Shown here: positions 1 through 5,407 of the stretch, piece after piece
How positions within the stretch are numbered: position 1 is the first letter of the stretch
Layout: every line of letters starts with the position of its first letter
Assembly: GCA_021203665.1 (NCBI GenBank)
Contig: JAJQAT010000082.1
Coordinates: forward strand, 1 to 7,958
Reading direction: 5' to 3'
Origin: Bacillota bacterium
GTDB lineage: Bacteria; Bacillota; Clostridia; UBA1381
DNA length: 7,958 nt
Translations under genes and position numbers: made by a program
The notes under the pieces: generated by a model
What the model was told of the DNA's origin: nothing
Seen by the model: only the letters and a program-made list of their open reading frames with translations
Database searches by the model: none

Positions 1-2
1 TG

Positions 3-42
3 CAAAAGTGTCAGGCTATAAAGGTGTAGCCTGACACTTTTG
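3..42. terminator. Perfect 16-bp hairpin, possible bidirectional terminator
   Basis: Bases 3-18 pair perfectly with 27-42, leaving an 8-base loop. The outer end of the stem is CAAAAG/CTTTTG, so either strand ends its stem in four U residues but has no free U-run beyond. It lies downstream of the abrB-like gene on the minus strand and upstream of the T-run terminator at 54-86 on the plus strand. The first role would make it the abrB terminator; the second would make it part of a double terminator for a plus-strand gene left of the window. The structure is certain from the sequence; the role is inferred. Confidence 0.65.
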
Positions 43-53
43 TCTACAGTCTG

Positions 54-86
54 AGCCTGCCGACCAATCGTCGGCAGGCTTTTTTT
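54..86 (+). terminator. Rho-independent terminator of a gene left of the window
   Basis: An 11-bp perfect GC-rich stem (54-64 with 70-80, loop CAATC) is followed directly by seven T residues (80-86). This is the textbook intrinsic terminator for plus-strand transcription, so a plus-strand gene probably ends just left of position 1, convergent with the abrB-like gene. On the minus strand the A-run precedes the stem, so it is a weaker candidate there. The inner arms share AGCCTG/CAGGCT with the hairpin at 3-42, so the two hairpins could also cross-pair. Confidence 0.85.
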
Positions 87-89
87 GAA

Positions 90-344
90 TCAATCCTCTT
101 TTACGTAGCCCATCATAGCCTTAGCGCAGTTCGGGCAAACATTTTTTCCGTTAAACTGGAAAACGTTCTTCGCGTCGCCGCAGAAAATACATGACGGTTC
201 GTACTTCTTGAGAATAATGCAGTTATCCTCGGTGTAGATTTCCATAGAATCCTTGATTTCAATATCAAATCTTCTTCTAAGCTCCACCGGTATAACGATT
301 CTTCCAAGCTCGTCTACTTTTCTTACTATTCCAACTGATTTCAT
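90..344 (-). CDS. AbrB/SpoVT-family transition-state regulator with Cys4 zinc-binding tail
   Basis: 84-residue DNA-binding protein. Residues 1-48 form a swapped-hairpin AbrB domain very close to Bacillus AbrB: KSVGIVRKVDELGRIVIP, then ELRRRF, then a second strand ending CIILKKYEP. The C-terminal half differs from Bacillus AbrB, which uses a second dimerisation domain. Here residues 52-73 carry CIFC...CPNC (Cys52, 55, 70, 73), a probable zinc ribbon. Family knowledge: AbrB proteins bind AT-rich promoter DNA as dimers or tetramers and repress post-exponential genes. The start is fixed by AAGGAGAGG at 352-360, 7 bases before ATG, and by a consensus promoter at 388-416. It lies 111 bases after holB on the same strand and ends beside two hairpins. 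The exact regulon cannot be told, so I give no symbol, although abrB is the nearest name. Confidence 0.93.
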   Translation of the reverse strand: MKSVGIVRKVDELGRIVIPVELRRRFDIEIKDSMEIYTEDNCIILKKYEPSCIFCGDAKNVFQFNGKNVCPNCAKAMMGYVKED

Positions 345-387
345 AATAAAACCTCTCCTTTAATAATAATTTTTAGATGGTAATTAG

Positions 388-416
388 ATTATATCACATC
401 AGTAACAACTTGTCAA
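388..416 (-). promoter_or_regulatory. Consensus SigA promoter of the abrB-like gene
   Basis: On the minus strand TTGACA (411-416) and TATAAT (388-393) are separated by exactly 17 bases, a perfect match to the vegetative consensus. The -10 box is also an extended type, TGATATAAT. A T-rich tract lies upstream of the -35 box and could act as an UP element. Predicted transcription starts about 35-40 bases before the ATG. The abrB-like gene is therefore strongly transcribed on its own, independent of holB. AbrB genes are often autoregulated, and the AT-rich leader at 361-390 would be a plausible site for that (inference). Confidence 0.9.
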
Positions 417-426
417 CAAAAAAGGA

Positions 427-451
427 AAAAAAAGTAATTGAGTCTTTTTTT
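427..451. other. A-T hairpin between holB and abrB
   Basis: AAAAAAAG (427-434) is complementary to CTTTTTTT (444-451) across a 9-base loop. On the minus strand it lies just after the holB stop and is followed by a long T-rich run, so it could be a weak terminator for holB. The stem is almost all A-T pairs, so the case is weak. It may simply be an AT-rich tract upstream of the abrB promoter. Confidence 0.3.
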
Positions 452-455
452 GCGA

Positions 456-1421
456 TTAATCCAGCGCGAGCCACATTGCAACGGCGTTTATTTTGGTATA
501 CCGCGCAATCATTTTTTCCGAATTTATCACCCTTTCCGACATTTTTATTATGCGCTCGGGGTTGTATTTCGACGCGATTTGCCGCAGGGCGTCCTTTTTG
601 TCCGTGTTTATTATTGCCGCCGCGGCTCCCGTTTGGATAAGCACCGCGTCGCGCAGAAACGAGAGCCAAAAATCGAATATTTTCGATGAGTGCGGCTTGT
701 TTTTCTCAAGAAATTTTTCAATGGTAAACGCCTCAAGCCTGTCAGAGGAAAGCAGGTGAAAAAGCATTTCAAGCGAATCGGAGCGAAGCGTTTCAAAATC
801 CTCGTCGTTTATAACGCTGTCCGCTCTTCCGGGCACGCCCTCGCAATATTTTATCAGGAAGCTGAGCCGGTCCTCCGATTCCGGATGCTTGCTCAATATA
901 TATTTTTCCATTATCTCATCGGACACCGCCGGAAAATGCACAAGCACACAGCGCGACAAAACCGTCGGCAAAAGCAGGGTTGAATTTTCGCTGAGTATAA
1001 TAAATACCGCGTACTCGGGCGGCTCCTCGAGGGTTTTCAAAAAGACGTTCTGCGCCCCCGGGGTGAGCAGAGAGCCGTCCATGATGTACACCTTGCGCGC
1101 CGAATTGAACGGCTTTATCGCCGCGTCGTCCTCAAGCTGCCGCATAACCTTGGTGCCGATTGTTTTTCTGTCCGGCAGGGGACGCACAAATGTTATGTCC
1201 GGGTTTGTGTCCGCCTTTGATTCAATGCAGTTTTGACACGAGCCGCAGGGCGATATTTCGGTGTTGACGCAGGTCAGCGCCGCCGCGAAAAGCCTCGCGG
1301 AATTGCGCTTCCCCATGCCGCTTTCTCCCTCGAATATATACGCGTGCGAGCTTTCGCCCCTGTGTACCGAATCTATTAAGCTTTTCATTAATTCCTCGTG
1401 GAATGTTTCATATCCGTACAT
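456..1421 (-). CDS. holB: DNA polymerase III, delta' subunit (clamp loader)
   Basis: 321-residue AAA+ subunit of the clamp-loader complex that places the beta sliding clamp on primed DNA. Seen: HAYIFEGESGMGKR at residues 26-39 (Walker A region), a zinc-binding Cys set at 51, 59, 62 and 65 (CGSCQNC), KVYIMDGSLLT at 110-120 in the Walker B position, NVFLKTLEEPP at 125-135, and LSRC at 155-158, the SRC motif whose Arg serves as arginine finger. The Walker A lysine is followed by Arg rather than Ser/Thr and the Walker B Asp by Gly. This fits the family rule that delta' is usually not an active ATPase. Length and motif order are normal; the C-terminal collar domain (about 200-321) is divergent. 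An AGAGGA ribosome site (1428-1433) supports the start. It lies between coaBC and abrB on the same strand; no clear promoter of its own was seen. Confidence 0.93.
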   Translation of the reverse strand: MYGYETFHEELMKSLIDSVHRGESSHAYIFEGESGMGKRNSARLFAAALTCVNTEISPCGSCQNCIESKADTNPDITFVRPLPDRKTIGTKVMRQLEDDAAIKPFNSARKVYIMDGSLLTPGAQNVFLKTLEEPPEYAVFIILSENSTLLLPTVLSRCVLVHFPAVSDEIMEKYILSKHPESEDRLSFLIKYCEGVPGRADSVINDEDFETLRSDSLEMLFHLLSSDRLEAFTIEKFLEKNKPHSSKIFDFWLSFLRDAVLIQTGAAAAIINTDKKDALRQIASKYNPERIIKMSERVINSEKMIARYTKINAVAMWLALD

Positions 1422-1477
1422 TGTATTTCCTCTTTTTTATTTTGGTGACGGAGCATAGACATAAGTATGAGCCTCGC

Positions 1478-1521
1478 AGGGGCGCCCATTGGGCGCCTAC
1501 GGGCGGGCAATGCCCGCCCCT
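1478..1521. repeat. Tandem GC-rich palindromes (interspersed-repeat unit)
   Basis: Two adjacent perfect palindromes lie between coaBC and holB: GGCGCCCA-T-TGGGCGCC (1481-1497) and GGGCGGGCA-A-TGCCCGCCC (1501-1519). They are enclosed by an outer inverted repeat, AGGGGCG (1478-1484) with CGCCCCT (1515-1521). The second palindrome closely matches the hairpin between tpiA and gpmI at 6196-6216. No T-run follows on either strand, so a terminator role is not obvious. It resembles the REP-like intergenic palindromes common in bacterial genomes. Confidence 0.8.
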
Positions 1522-1522
1522 A

Positions 1523-1613
1523 CAATTACGCCGCAAATCCGGTTACATCGTAAGGGTCTGTTCGACTTTGCTATGCAAATCCGAAGACACCAACGACCCG
1601 TGAAGCTCGCTTC
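1523..1613. repeat. Interspersed repeat core, copy A, with nested hairpins
   Basis: Bases 1523-1558 align without gaps to 2938-2973 at 27 of 36 positions, mostly differing by transitions, so both are copies of one element. In each copy the core ends in GGGTC and is followed by a matching GACCC: here 1554-1558 with 1595-1599, enclosing 36 bases. In the other copy only 12 bases are enclosed. The enclosed segment is itself a hairpin (about 1561-1585, 9 of 11 pairs), and a further palindrome GAAGC-TC-GCTTC lies at 1602-1613. No coding sequence is supported in 1422-1627. Confidence 0.75.
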
Positions 1614-1627
1614 CGTTCAATTTCAAA

Positions 1628-2821
1628 CTATTGTCCGCACCTCAAAATATAATCAAAAATTTTTTCCGCGACCTTATCCTTGCTCATCATTTCAAGCTGT
1701 ACCTCGTTGTCGGCTGTAATGAGCGTCACAATATTGGTGTCGCCGCCGAAGCCCGCGCCGTTTTGCTTCAAATTATTCGCGACTATCATATCCGCGTTTT
1801 TGCTTTTCAGCTTTGCCCGTGAATTTTCAAGCATATTTTCGGTTTCCATTGAAAATCCGCATATAAACTGACCGTCCCTTTTGCTTTCGCCGACAGCCTT
1901 CAGAATATCGTCCGTGCGTTCCAGCTCGATTGTCATATCGCCGTCTTGCTTTTTTACCTTTTCCTCTTTGACGGTCTTTGGGCGGTAATCCGCGACCGCC
2001 GCCGCCTTAACAATAATATCCGCATCCGCCGCGGCAGCCGTCACCGCGTCATACATTTCCTTGGCGCTTTTGACCCTTACCGCGTTTACAAATTCGGGCG
2101 GCTCGCCCTCGCATTTGCCCATTACAAGAGTGACGTCCGCGCCGCGCCGCATAGCGTTCCTTGCCAAGGAAAAGCCCATTTTGCCGCTTGAATGATTTGT
2201 AATGTATCGAACCGGATCTATCGCCTCCATCGTCGCGCCCGCCGTCACAAGCACCCTTTTACCCGCCATATCCTTTTCATAAGCAATCTCTTTTATGATG
2301 TACTCCAGCAAAAGAGACTCGTCGGGCATTCTTCCGTCGCCCGTATCGCCGTTGGCAAGCATACCGTGGGCAGGCTCTACAATCTCATAGCCGTATCCCT
2401 TCAGCTTTTCGATATTATCCCGCACAATGGGATTATGAAACATATTATGGTTCATCGCGGGCGACACAATTTTTTTGCACGGACACGCCATCACGGTGGT
2501 GGTAAGCATATCATCGGCAATGCCGTTCGCGATTTTGCCGATTACGTTCGCGCTCGCGGGCGCAATCATGACGACGTCCGCCGCTTTCGCAAGCGCGACG
2601 TGCTCCACGCTGTATTCAAAATTTCTGTCAAATGTGTCTATAAGGCATTTATGATTCGTAAGCGTTTCAAAGGTTATGGGATTTATAAAATTAACCGCGT
2701 TGCGCGTCATTAGCACGCGCACATCACAATTCAGCTTTACAAGCATACGCGCGAGATTCGCGGTTTTATACGCCGCAATGCTGCCCGTAACTCCGAGTAT
2801 AACCGTTTTTCCCGTAAGCAT
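1628..2821 (-). CDS. coaBC: Bifunctional phosphopantothenoylcysteine decarboxylase / phosphopantothenate-cysteine ligase
   Basis: 397 residues, normal for the fused Dfp/CoaBC enzyme that joins 4'-phosphopantothenate to cysteine and decarboxylates the product to 4'-phosphopantetheine in coenzyme A synthesis. Residues 1-180 are the FMN-dependent flavoprotein domain: GVTGSIAAYK (10-19), catalytic His74 in SVEHVALAK, PASANVIGKIANG (88-100), and substrate clamp PAMNHNM (121-127). Residues 185-397 are the ligase: NHSSGKMG (209-216), KAAAVADYRP (272-281), EKVKK (287-291), GFSMET (322-327) and ANN...GFGGDTN. Odd: the active-site flap reads LANGDTGDGRM, with Asn157 where E. coli has Cys158 (see findings). 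AAAGGA at 2830-2835, 8 bases before ATG, and an extended -10 box support the start. It is the first minus-strand gene here, upstream of holB. Confidence 0.95.
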   Translation of the reverse strand: MLTGKTVILGVTGSIAAYKTANLARMLVKLNCDVRVLMTRNAVNFINPITFETLTNHKCLIDTFDRNFEYSVEHVALAKAADVVMIAPASANVIGKIANGIADDMLTTTVMACPCKKIVSPAMNHNMFHNPIVRDNIEKLKGYGYEIVEPAHGMLANGDTGDGRMPDESLLLEYIIKEIAYEKDMAGKRVLVTAGATMEAIDPVRYITNHSSGKMGFSLARNAMRRGADVTLVMGKCEGEPPEFVNAVRVKSAKEMYDAVTAAAADADIIVKAAAVADYRPKTVKEEKVKKQDGDMTIELERTDDILKAVGESKRDGQFICGFSMETENMLENSRAKLKSKNADMIVANNLKQNGAGFGGDTNIVTLITADNEVQLEMMSKDKVAEKIFDYILRCGQ

Positions 2822-2851
2822 ATCAACATTCCTTTCCGATTTGTTTCTTCT

Positions 2852-2860
2852 ATTATATCA
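2852..2860 (-). promoter_or_regulatory. Extended -10 box of the coaBC promoter
   Basis: The minus strand reads TGATATAAT here, an extended -10 (TGN plus TATAAT) placed about 30 bases before the coaBC start. The region 17 bases upstream reads TTCCAT, a poor -35, which is tolerated when the -10 is extended. The same TGTGATATAAT string forms the abrB -10 region. On the plus strand a TATAAT at 2871-2876 mirrors it, and the two form a 7-bp inverted repeat (2852-2858 with 2870-2876). Confidence 0.7.
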
Positions 2861-2926
2861 CAAAGTTTCATATAATGGAATAAAAAAATAAATTGTTGTT
2901 TGCGTGAACAAATAAGCGTCCGGCTC

Positions 2927-2990
2927 GGTCGCCCGTGTAATCCCGCCGCAAATTCGGCTGCTTCGCAGGGGTCGGTGCCAAGGGCGACCC
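2927..2990. repeat. Interspersed repeat core, copy B
   Basis: A second copy of the element found at 1523-1558: bases 2938-2973 match it at 27 of 36 positions with no gap, including CGCCGCAAAT. It is framed by GGTCGCCC (2927-2934) and GGGCGACC (2982-2989), a perfect 8-bp inverted repeat, and the core again ends in GGGTC followed by GACCC (2969-2973 with 2986-2990). It occupies most of the leader between coaBC and spmA and ends about 20 bases before the spmA ribosome site, so it would be transcribed as structured 5' leader of spmA if the promoter lies upstream. Confidence 0.78.
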
Positions 2991-3026
2991 GCAAAATACA
3001 AAAAAACAAAAAAGGAGGTCAAATCA

Positions 3027-3602
3027 ATGAATTACATCTGGTGCGCGATGATAATTATATCCGTAATCGTATCCGTCATCAACGGCACGGTAGACGAAAC
3101 AGTAAACAGCGCGTTTGAGGGCGCGCAAAGCGCGGTATTTACCGTCTTTTCCTTTGCGGGTGTGATGTGTTTCTGGACGGGAATAATGAAAATCGCCGAA
3201 AGGTCGGGACTATCACAGAAAATAGAAAGGCTGCTGAGACCGATTATAAGCTTCCTGTTCCCGAACGCGGGAGCGGAGGCAAAAAAATATATCGCGATGA
3301 ATATGAGCGCGAACCTGCTCGGTATGGGCAACGCCGCCACGCCGATGGGCATTAAGGCTATGACCGCGCTTGACAAGGAAAACAGCAATCCTCTTTACGC
3401 CTCGGATAATATGTGTATGCTCGTTGCGTTGAACACAACAAGCATACAGCTCATACCCGCCACAATAATCGCGCTGCGCGCCGCGGCAGGCTCCGAAGAC
3501 CCGTTTTCCATAATTCTGCCCATATGGATTTCATCATTGACAGCGGTGCTTGCGGCGGTATTTCTTGCAAAATTATATTTCTGGAGAAGAAAAAAGCTAT
3601 GA
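3027..3602 (+). CDS. spmA: Spore maturation protein A
   Basis: 191-residue membrane protein, close to the usual length (about 196 in Bacillus subtilis). It has hydrophobic segments near residues 3-19, 36-55, 130-150 and 160-185 and a basic C-terminal end (WRRKK). The family hallmark NMSANLLGMGNAATPMG spans residues 92-108, and FWTGIMKIAERSGL (49-62) also matches. It belongs to the nucleoside-recognition (Gate) domain family. Family knowledge: SpmA and SpmB are needed for full dehydration of the spore core and heat resistance; the transported substrate is unknown. A strong AAGGAGGT (3012-3019) lies 7 bases before ATG. The stop codon overlaps the spmB start. The dacB gene that accompanies spmAB in B. 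subtilis is not upstream here. I could not identify a sporulation-sigma promoter. Confidence 0.95.
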   Translation: MNYIWCAMIIISVIVSVINGTVDETVNSAFEGAQSAVFTVFSFAGVMCFWTGIMKIAERSGLSQKIERLLRPIISFLFPNAGAEAKKYIAMNMSANLLGMGNAATPMGIKAMTALDKENSNPLYASDNMCMLVALNTTSIQLIPATIIALRAAAGSEDPFSIILPIWISSLTAVLAAVFLAKLYFWRRKKL

Positions 3603-4102
3603 TATATGTAATTCCCGCTGTAATAGTTCTTGTTCTTACGGTATCGCTGACGAAAAGGCTGCCCTCCTATGAAATATTCATAGACGGCGTTGAGGAGGGT
3701 ATGAAAATTGTTATCGGAATTTTTCCGCCGCTCTTGGCGGTGCTTACCGCCGCGTATATGCTGCGCGCGTCGGGAACGCTTGACCTAATCATCTCCTTTC
3801 TTTCGCCGCTGACAAAGCTTATACCCGCGGAGGTTATGCCGCTGGCGCTTATCCGTCCAATATCGGGCAGCGGCGCGATAGGCATACTCACGGAAATTCT
3901 GAACACCCACGGCGCGGACAGCGAAATCGGCAGAATAGCATCGGTTATAATGGGTTCAACCGAAACAACCTTTTATTGCCTTTGCGTATATTTTGCCAAA
4001 ACAAGGGTAAAACATAATTTAAGGGCAATGCCCTTTGCCGCCGCGGGCGACATTGTGAGTATAATAACGGCGGTAATTCTGATTAAGTTGGTAAAAATTT
4101 AA
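3599..4102 (+). CDS. spmB: Spore maturation protein B
   Basis: 167-residue membrane protein, slightly shorter than the B. subtilis protein (about 178). The hallmark RPISGSGAIGILTEILNTHG (86-105) followed by GRIASVIMGSTETTFY (111-126) is diagnostic for SpmB. Hydrophobic segments lie at about 2-18, 36-54, 60-75 and 150-165, and the protein carries the same Gate-type fold as SpmA. The start is the ATG at 3599, which overlaps the spmA stop as ATGA and has GGAGAA at 3583-3588. This indicates translational coupling and a paired complex. The frame is open further upstream to 3413, but that stretch lies inside spmA and encodes nothing SpmB-like. No terminator follows before pgk, so spmAB transcripts may run into the glycolytic genes. 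Confidence 0.95.
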   Translation: MIYVIPAVIVLVLTVSLTKRLPSYEIFIDGVEEGMKIVIGIFPPLLAVLTAAYMLRASGTLDLIISFLSPLTKLIPAEVMPLALIRPISGSGAIGILTEILNTHGADSEIGRIASVIMGSTETTFYCLCVYFAKTRVKHNLRAMPFAAAGDIVSIITAVILIKLVKI

Positions 4103-4120
4103 CGAATTTTCATTATATAC

Positions 4121-4149
4121 TTGAAAAACGGATAATTTTTATATATAAT
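4121..4149 (+). promoter_or_regulatory. SigA promoter of the pgk-tpiA-gpmI genes
   Basis: TTGAAA (4121-4126) and TATAAT (4144-4149) are 17 bases apart, a near-perfect vegetative promoter. Predicted transcription starts around 4156, giving a leader of about 43 bases. This leader contains a small stem, CGGG (4165-4168) with CCCG (4176-4179), and then AAGGAG (4185-4190) 8 bases before the pgk ATG. A second overlapping TATAAT at 4149-4154 is too far from the -35 to be preferred. No CggR-type operator or riboswitch was recognised. Confidence 0.87.
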
Positions 4150-4198
4150 ATAATTAAGAAAAATCGGGCGTTTTACCCGCAAAAAAGGAGAATTTACT

Positions 4199-5383
4199 AT
4201 GTACAACAAATTAACGGTTGAGGACGTTGACGTAAAGGGCAAAAAGGTTTTAGTACGCTGTGACTTTAACGTGCCGCTTGACGCCGACGGCAATATTACG
4301 GACGAGAACCGTATTGTGGGCGCGCTTCCCACAATCAAGTATCTTATGGATAACGGCGCAAAGGTTATTCTTTGCTCGCATATGGGCAAGCCTAAGGGCG
4401 AGCCGAAGCCGGAGCTTTCTCTTGCGCCGGTAGCAAAGAGCCTTACGGAAAAGCTCGGCAAGACTGTTGTGTTCGCCGCTGACGATAACGTGGTAGGCGA
4501 TAACGCAAAGGCAGCTGTTGCCGCTATGAATGACGGCGATGTTGTTTTGCTTGAAAACACGCGTTACAGAAAGGAAGAAACAAAGAATGAGGAGGCTTTC
4601 TCAAAGGAGCTTGCCTCGCTTGCGGATTTATTCGTAAACGACGCTTTCGGTACCGCTCACAGAGCGCACTGCTCAAACGTGGGAGTTTCATCGATTCTTA
4701 AGCCGGCAGTTGCGGGTTATCTTATCGAAAAGGAAATAAACTTCCTCGGAAACGCCGTAAATACTCCGGTAAGACCGCTTGTTGCAATTCTCGGCGGTTC
4801 AAAGGTTTCATCAAAGATTTCCGTTATCGAAAACCTTCTTAAAAAGGTTGACAAGCTTATAATCGGCGGCGGTATGGCGTATACATTTATGGCGGCGCAG
4901 GGCAAAACCACAGGCACATCGCTGCTTGAGCCGGATTATATCGATTACGCAAAGAAGATGCTTGACGAGGCGGGCGACAAGCTCGTTCTTCCGGTAGACA
5001 CGGTTATTACCGAAAAATTTGACAATGATGCTCCGTCAAAGGTTATAGAGGGCGCTATCCCCGACGGCTGGATGGGTCTTGACATCGGTCCTAAGTCGAT
5101 TGAGCTGTTTAAGGGCGTGCTTGCGGACGCTAAGACGGTTGTATGGAACGGTCCTATGGGCGTATTCGAGATGCCGAACTTCGCAAAGGGTACAAACGAA
5201 ATCGCGGCAATGCTTGCAGAGCTTGACGCTACAACGATTATCGGCGGCGGCGACAGCGTTGCGGCTGTTAATCAGGCAGGTCTTGGCGACAAGATGAGCC
5301 ACATCTCAACAGGCGGCGGCGCAAGTATGGAATTCCTTGAGGGTAAGGAGCTCCCCGGCATCGCGGCATTGACGGATAAATAA
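4199..5383 (+). CDS. pgk: Phosphoglycerate kinase
   Basis: 394 residues, the usual bacterial length. It transfers phosphate from 1,3-bisphosphoglycerate to ADP, the first ATP-yielding step of glycolysis, in the cytosol. Seen: KKVLVRCDFNVPLD (15-28) with the substrate-binding Asp22/Asn24, SHMGKPKG (60-67), Arg122 in NTRYRKEE, DAFGTAHRAH (148-157), nucleotide-binding GGSKVSSKI (199-207), WNGPMGVFE (316-324), GGGDSVAAV (349-357) and TGGGASMEFLEGKELPG near the C-terminus. All key segments are intact. In SHMGKPKG a Lys stands where many homologues have Arg, a conservative change. It is the first gene of the glycolytic set; gapA is not adjacent, since spmB precedes it. tpiA follows after 24 bases. 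Confidence 0.98.
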   Translation: MYNKLTVEDVDVKGKKVLVRCDFNVPLDADGNITDENRIVGALPTIKYLMDNGAKVILCSHMGKPKGEPKPELSLAPVAKSLTEKLGKTVVFAADDNVVGDNAKAAVAAMNDGDVVLLENTRYRKEETKNEEAFSKELASLADLFVNDAFGTAHRAHCSNVGVSSILKPAVAGYLIEKEINFLGNAVNTPVRPLVAILGGSKVSSKISVIENLLKKVDKLIIGGGMAYTFMAAQGKTTGTSLLEPDYIDYAKKMLDEAGDKLVLPVDTVITEKFDNDAPSKVIEGAIPDGWMGLDIGPKSIELFKGVLADAKTVVWNGPMGVFEMPNFAKGTNEIAAMLAELDATTIIGGGDSVAAVNQAGLGDKMSHISTGGGASMEFLEGKELPGIAALTDK

Positions 5384-5407
5384 TTAAAAAATAAAGGAGA
5401 AACAGTA

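Noticed and set aside
488..1421. holB as a pseudogene because of its degenerate Walker A and B motifs
   Set aside because: The frame is intact and full length, and loss of ATPase residues is normal for delta' subunits, whose SRC motif is kept here.
1422..1627. Short gene or CRISPR-like array between coaBC and holB
   Set aside because: Open frames there are just translations of GC palindromes without ribosome sites, and the repeats are tandem palindromes, not regularly spaced direct repeats.
2192..2713. 173-codon plus-strand open frame inside coaBC
   Set aside because: It lies wholly antisense to coaBC, which is unmistakable. The translation is rich in His/Arg with no recognisable motif and has no ribosome site.
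2737..3009. 90-codon minus-strand open frame upstream of coaBC
   Set aside because: It overlaps the coaBC start in another frame and translates the interspersed repeat and promoter; no family features.
2877..3010. Sporulation sigma (SigE/SigG) promoter for spmA
   Set aside because: CATATAAT at 2869-2876 and AAATACAAA near 2995 vaguely resemble -10 boxes, but no -35 element at suitable spacing was found, so I do not annotate one.
3413..3598. Longer N-terminus for SpmB
   Set aside because: The extra 62 codons lie inside spmA in another frame and do not resemble SpmB. The ATGA overlap start at 3599 matches the family.
4156..4198. Riboswitch or CggR-type operator ahead of pgk
   Set aside because: The leader is only about 43 bases with one 4-bp stem, too small for a known riboswitch, and no operator repeat was recognised.
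4099..4560. 153-codon minus-strand open frame over the pgk start
   Set aside because: Antisense to pgk and its promoter, low-complexity Ser/Thr/Phe composition, no ribosome site or homology that I recognise.
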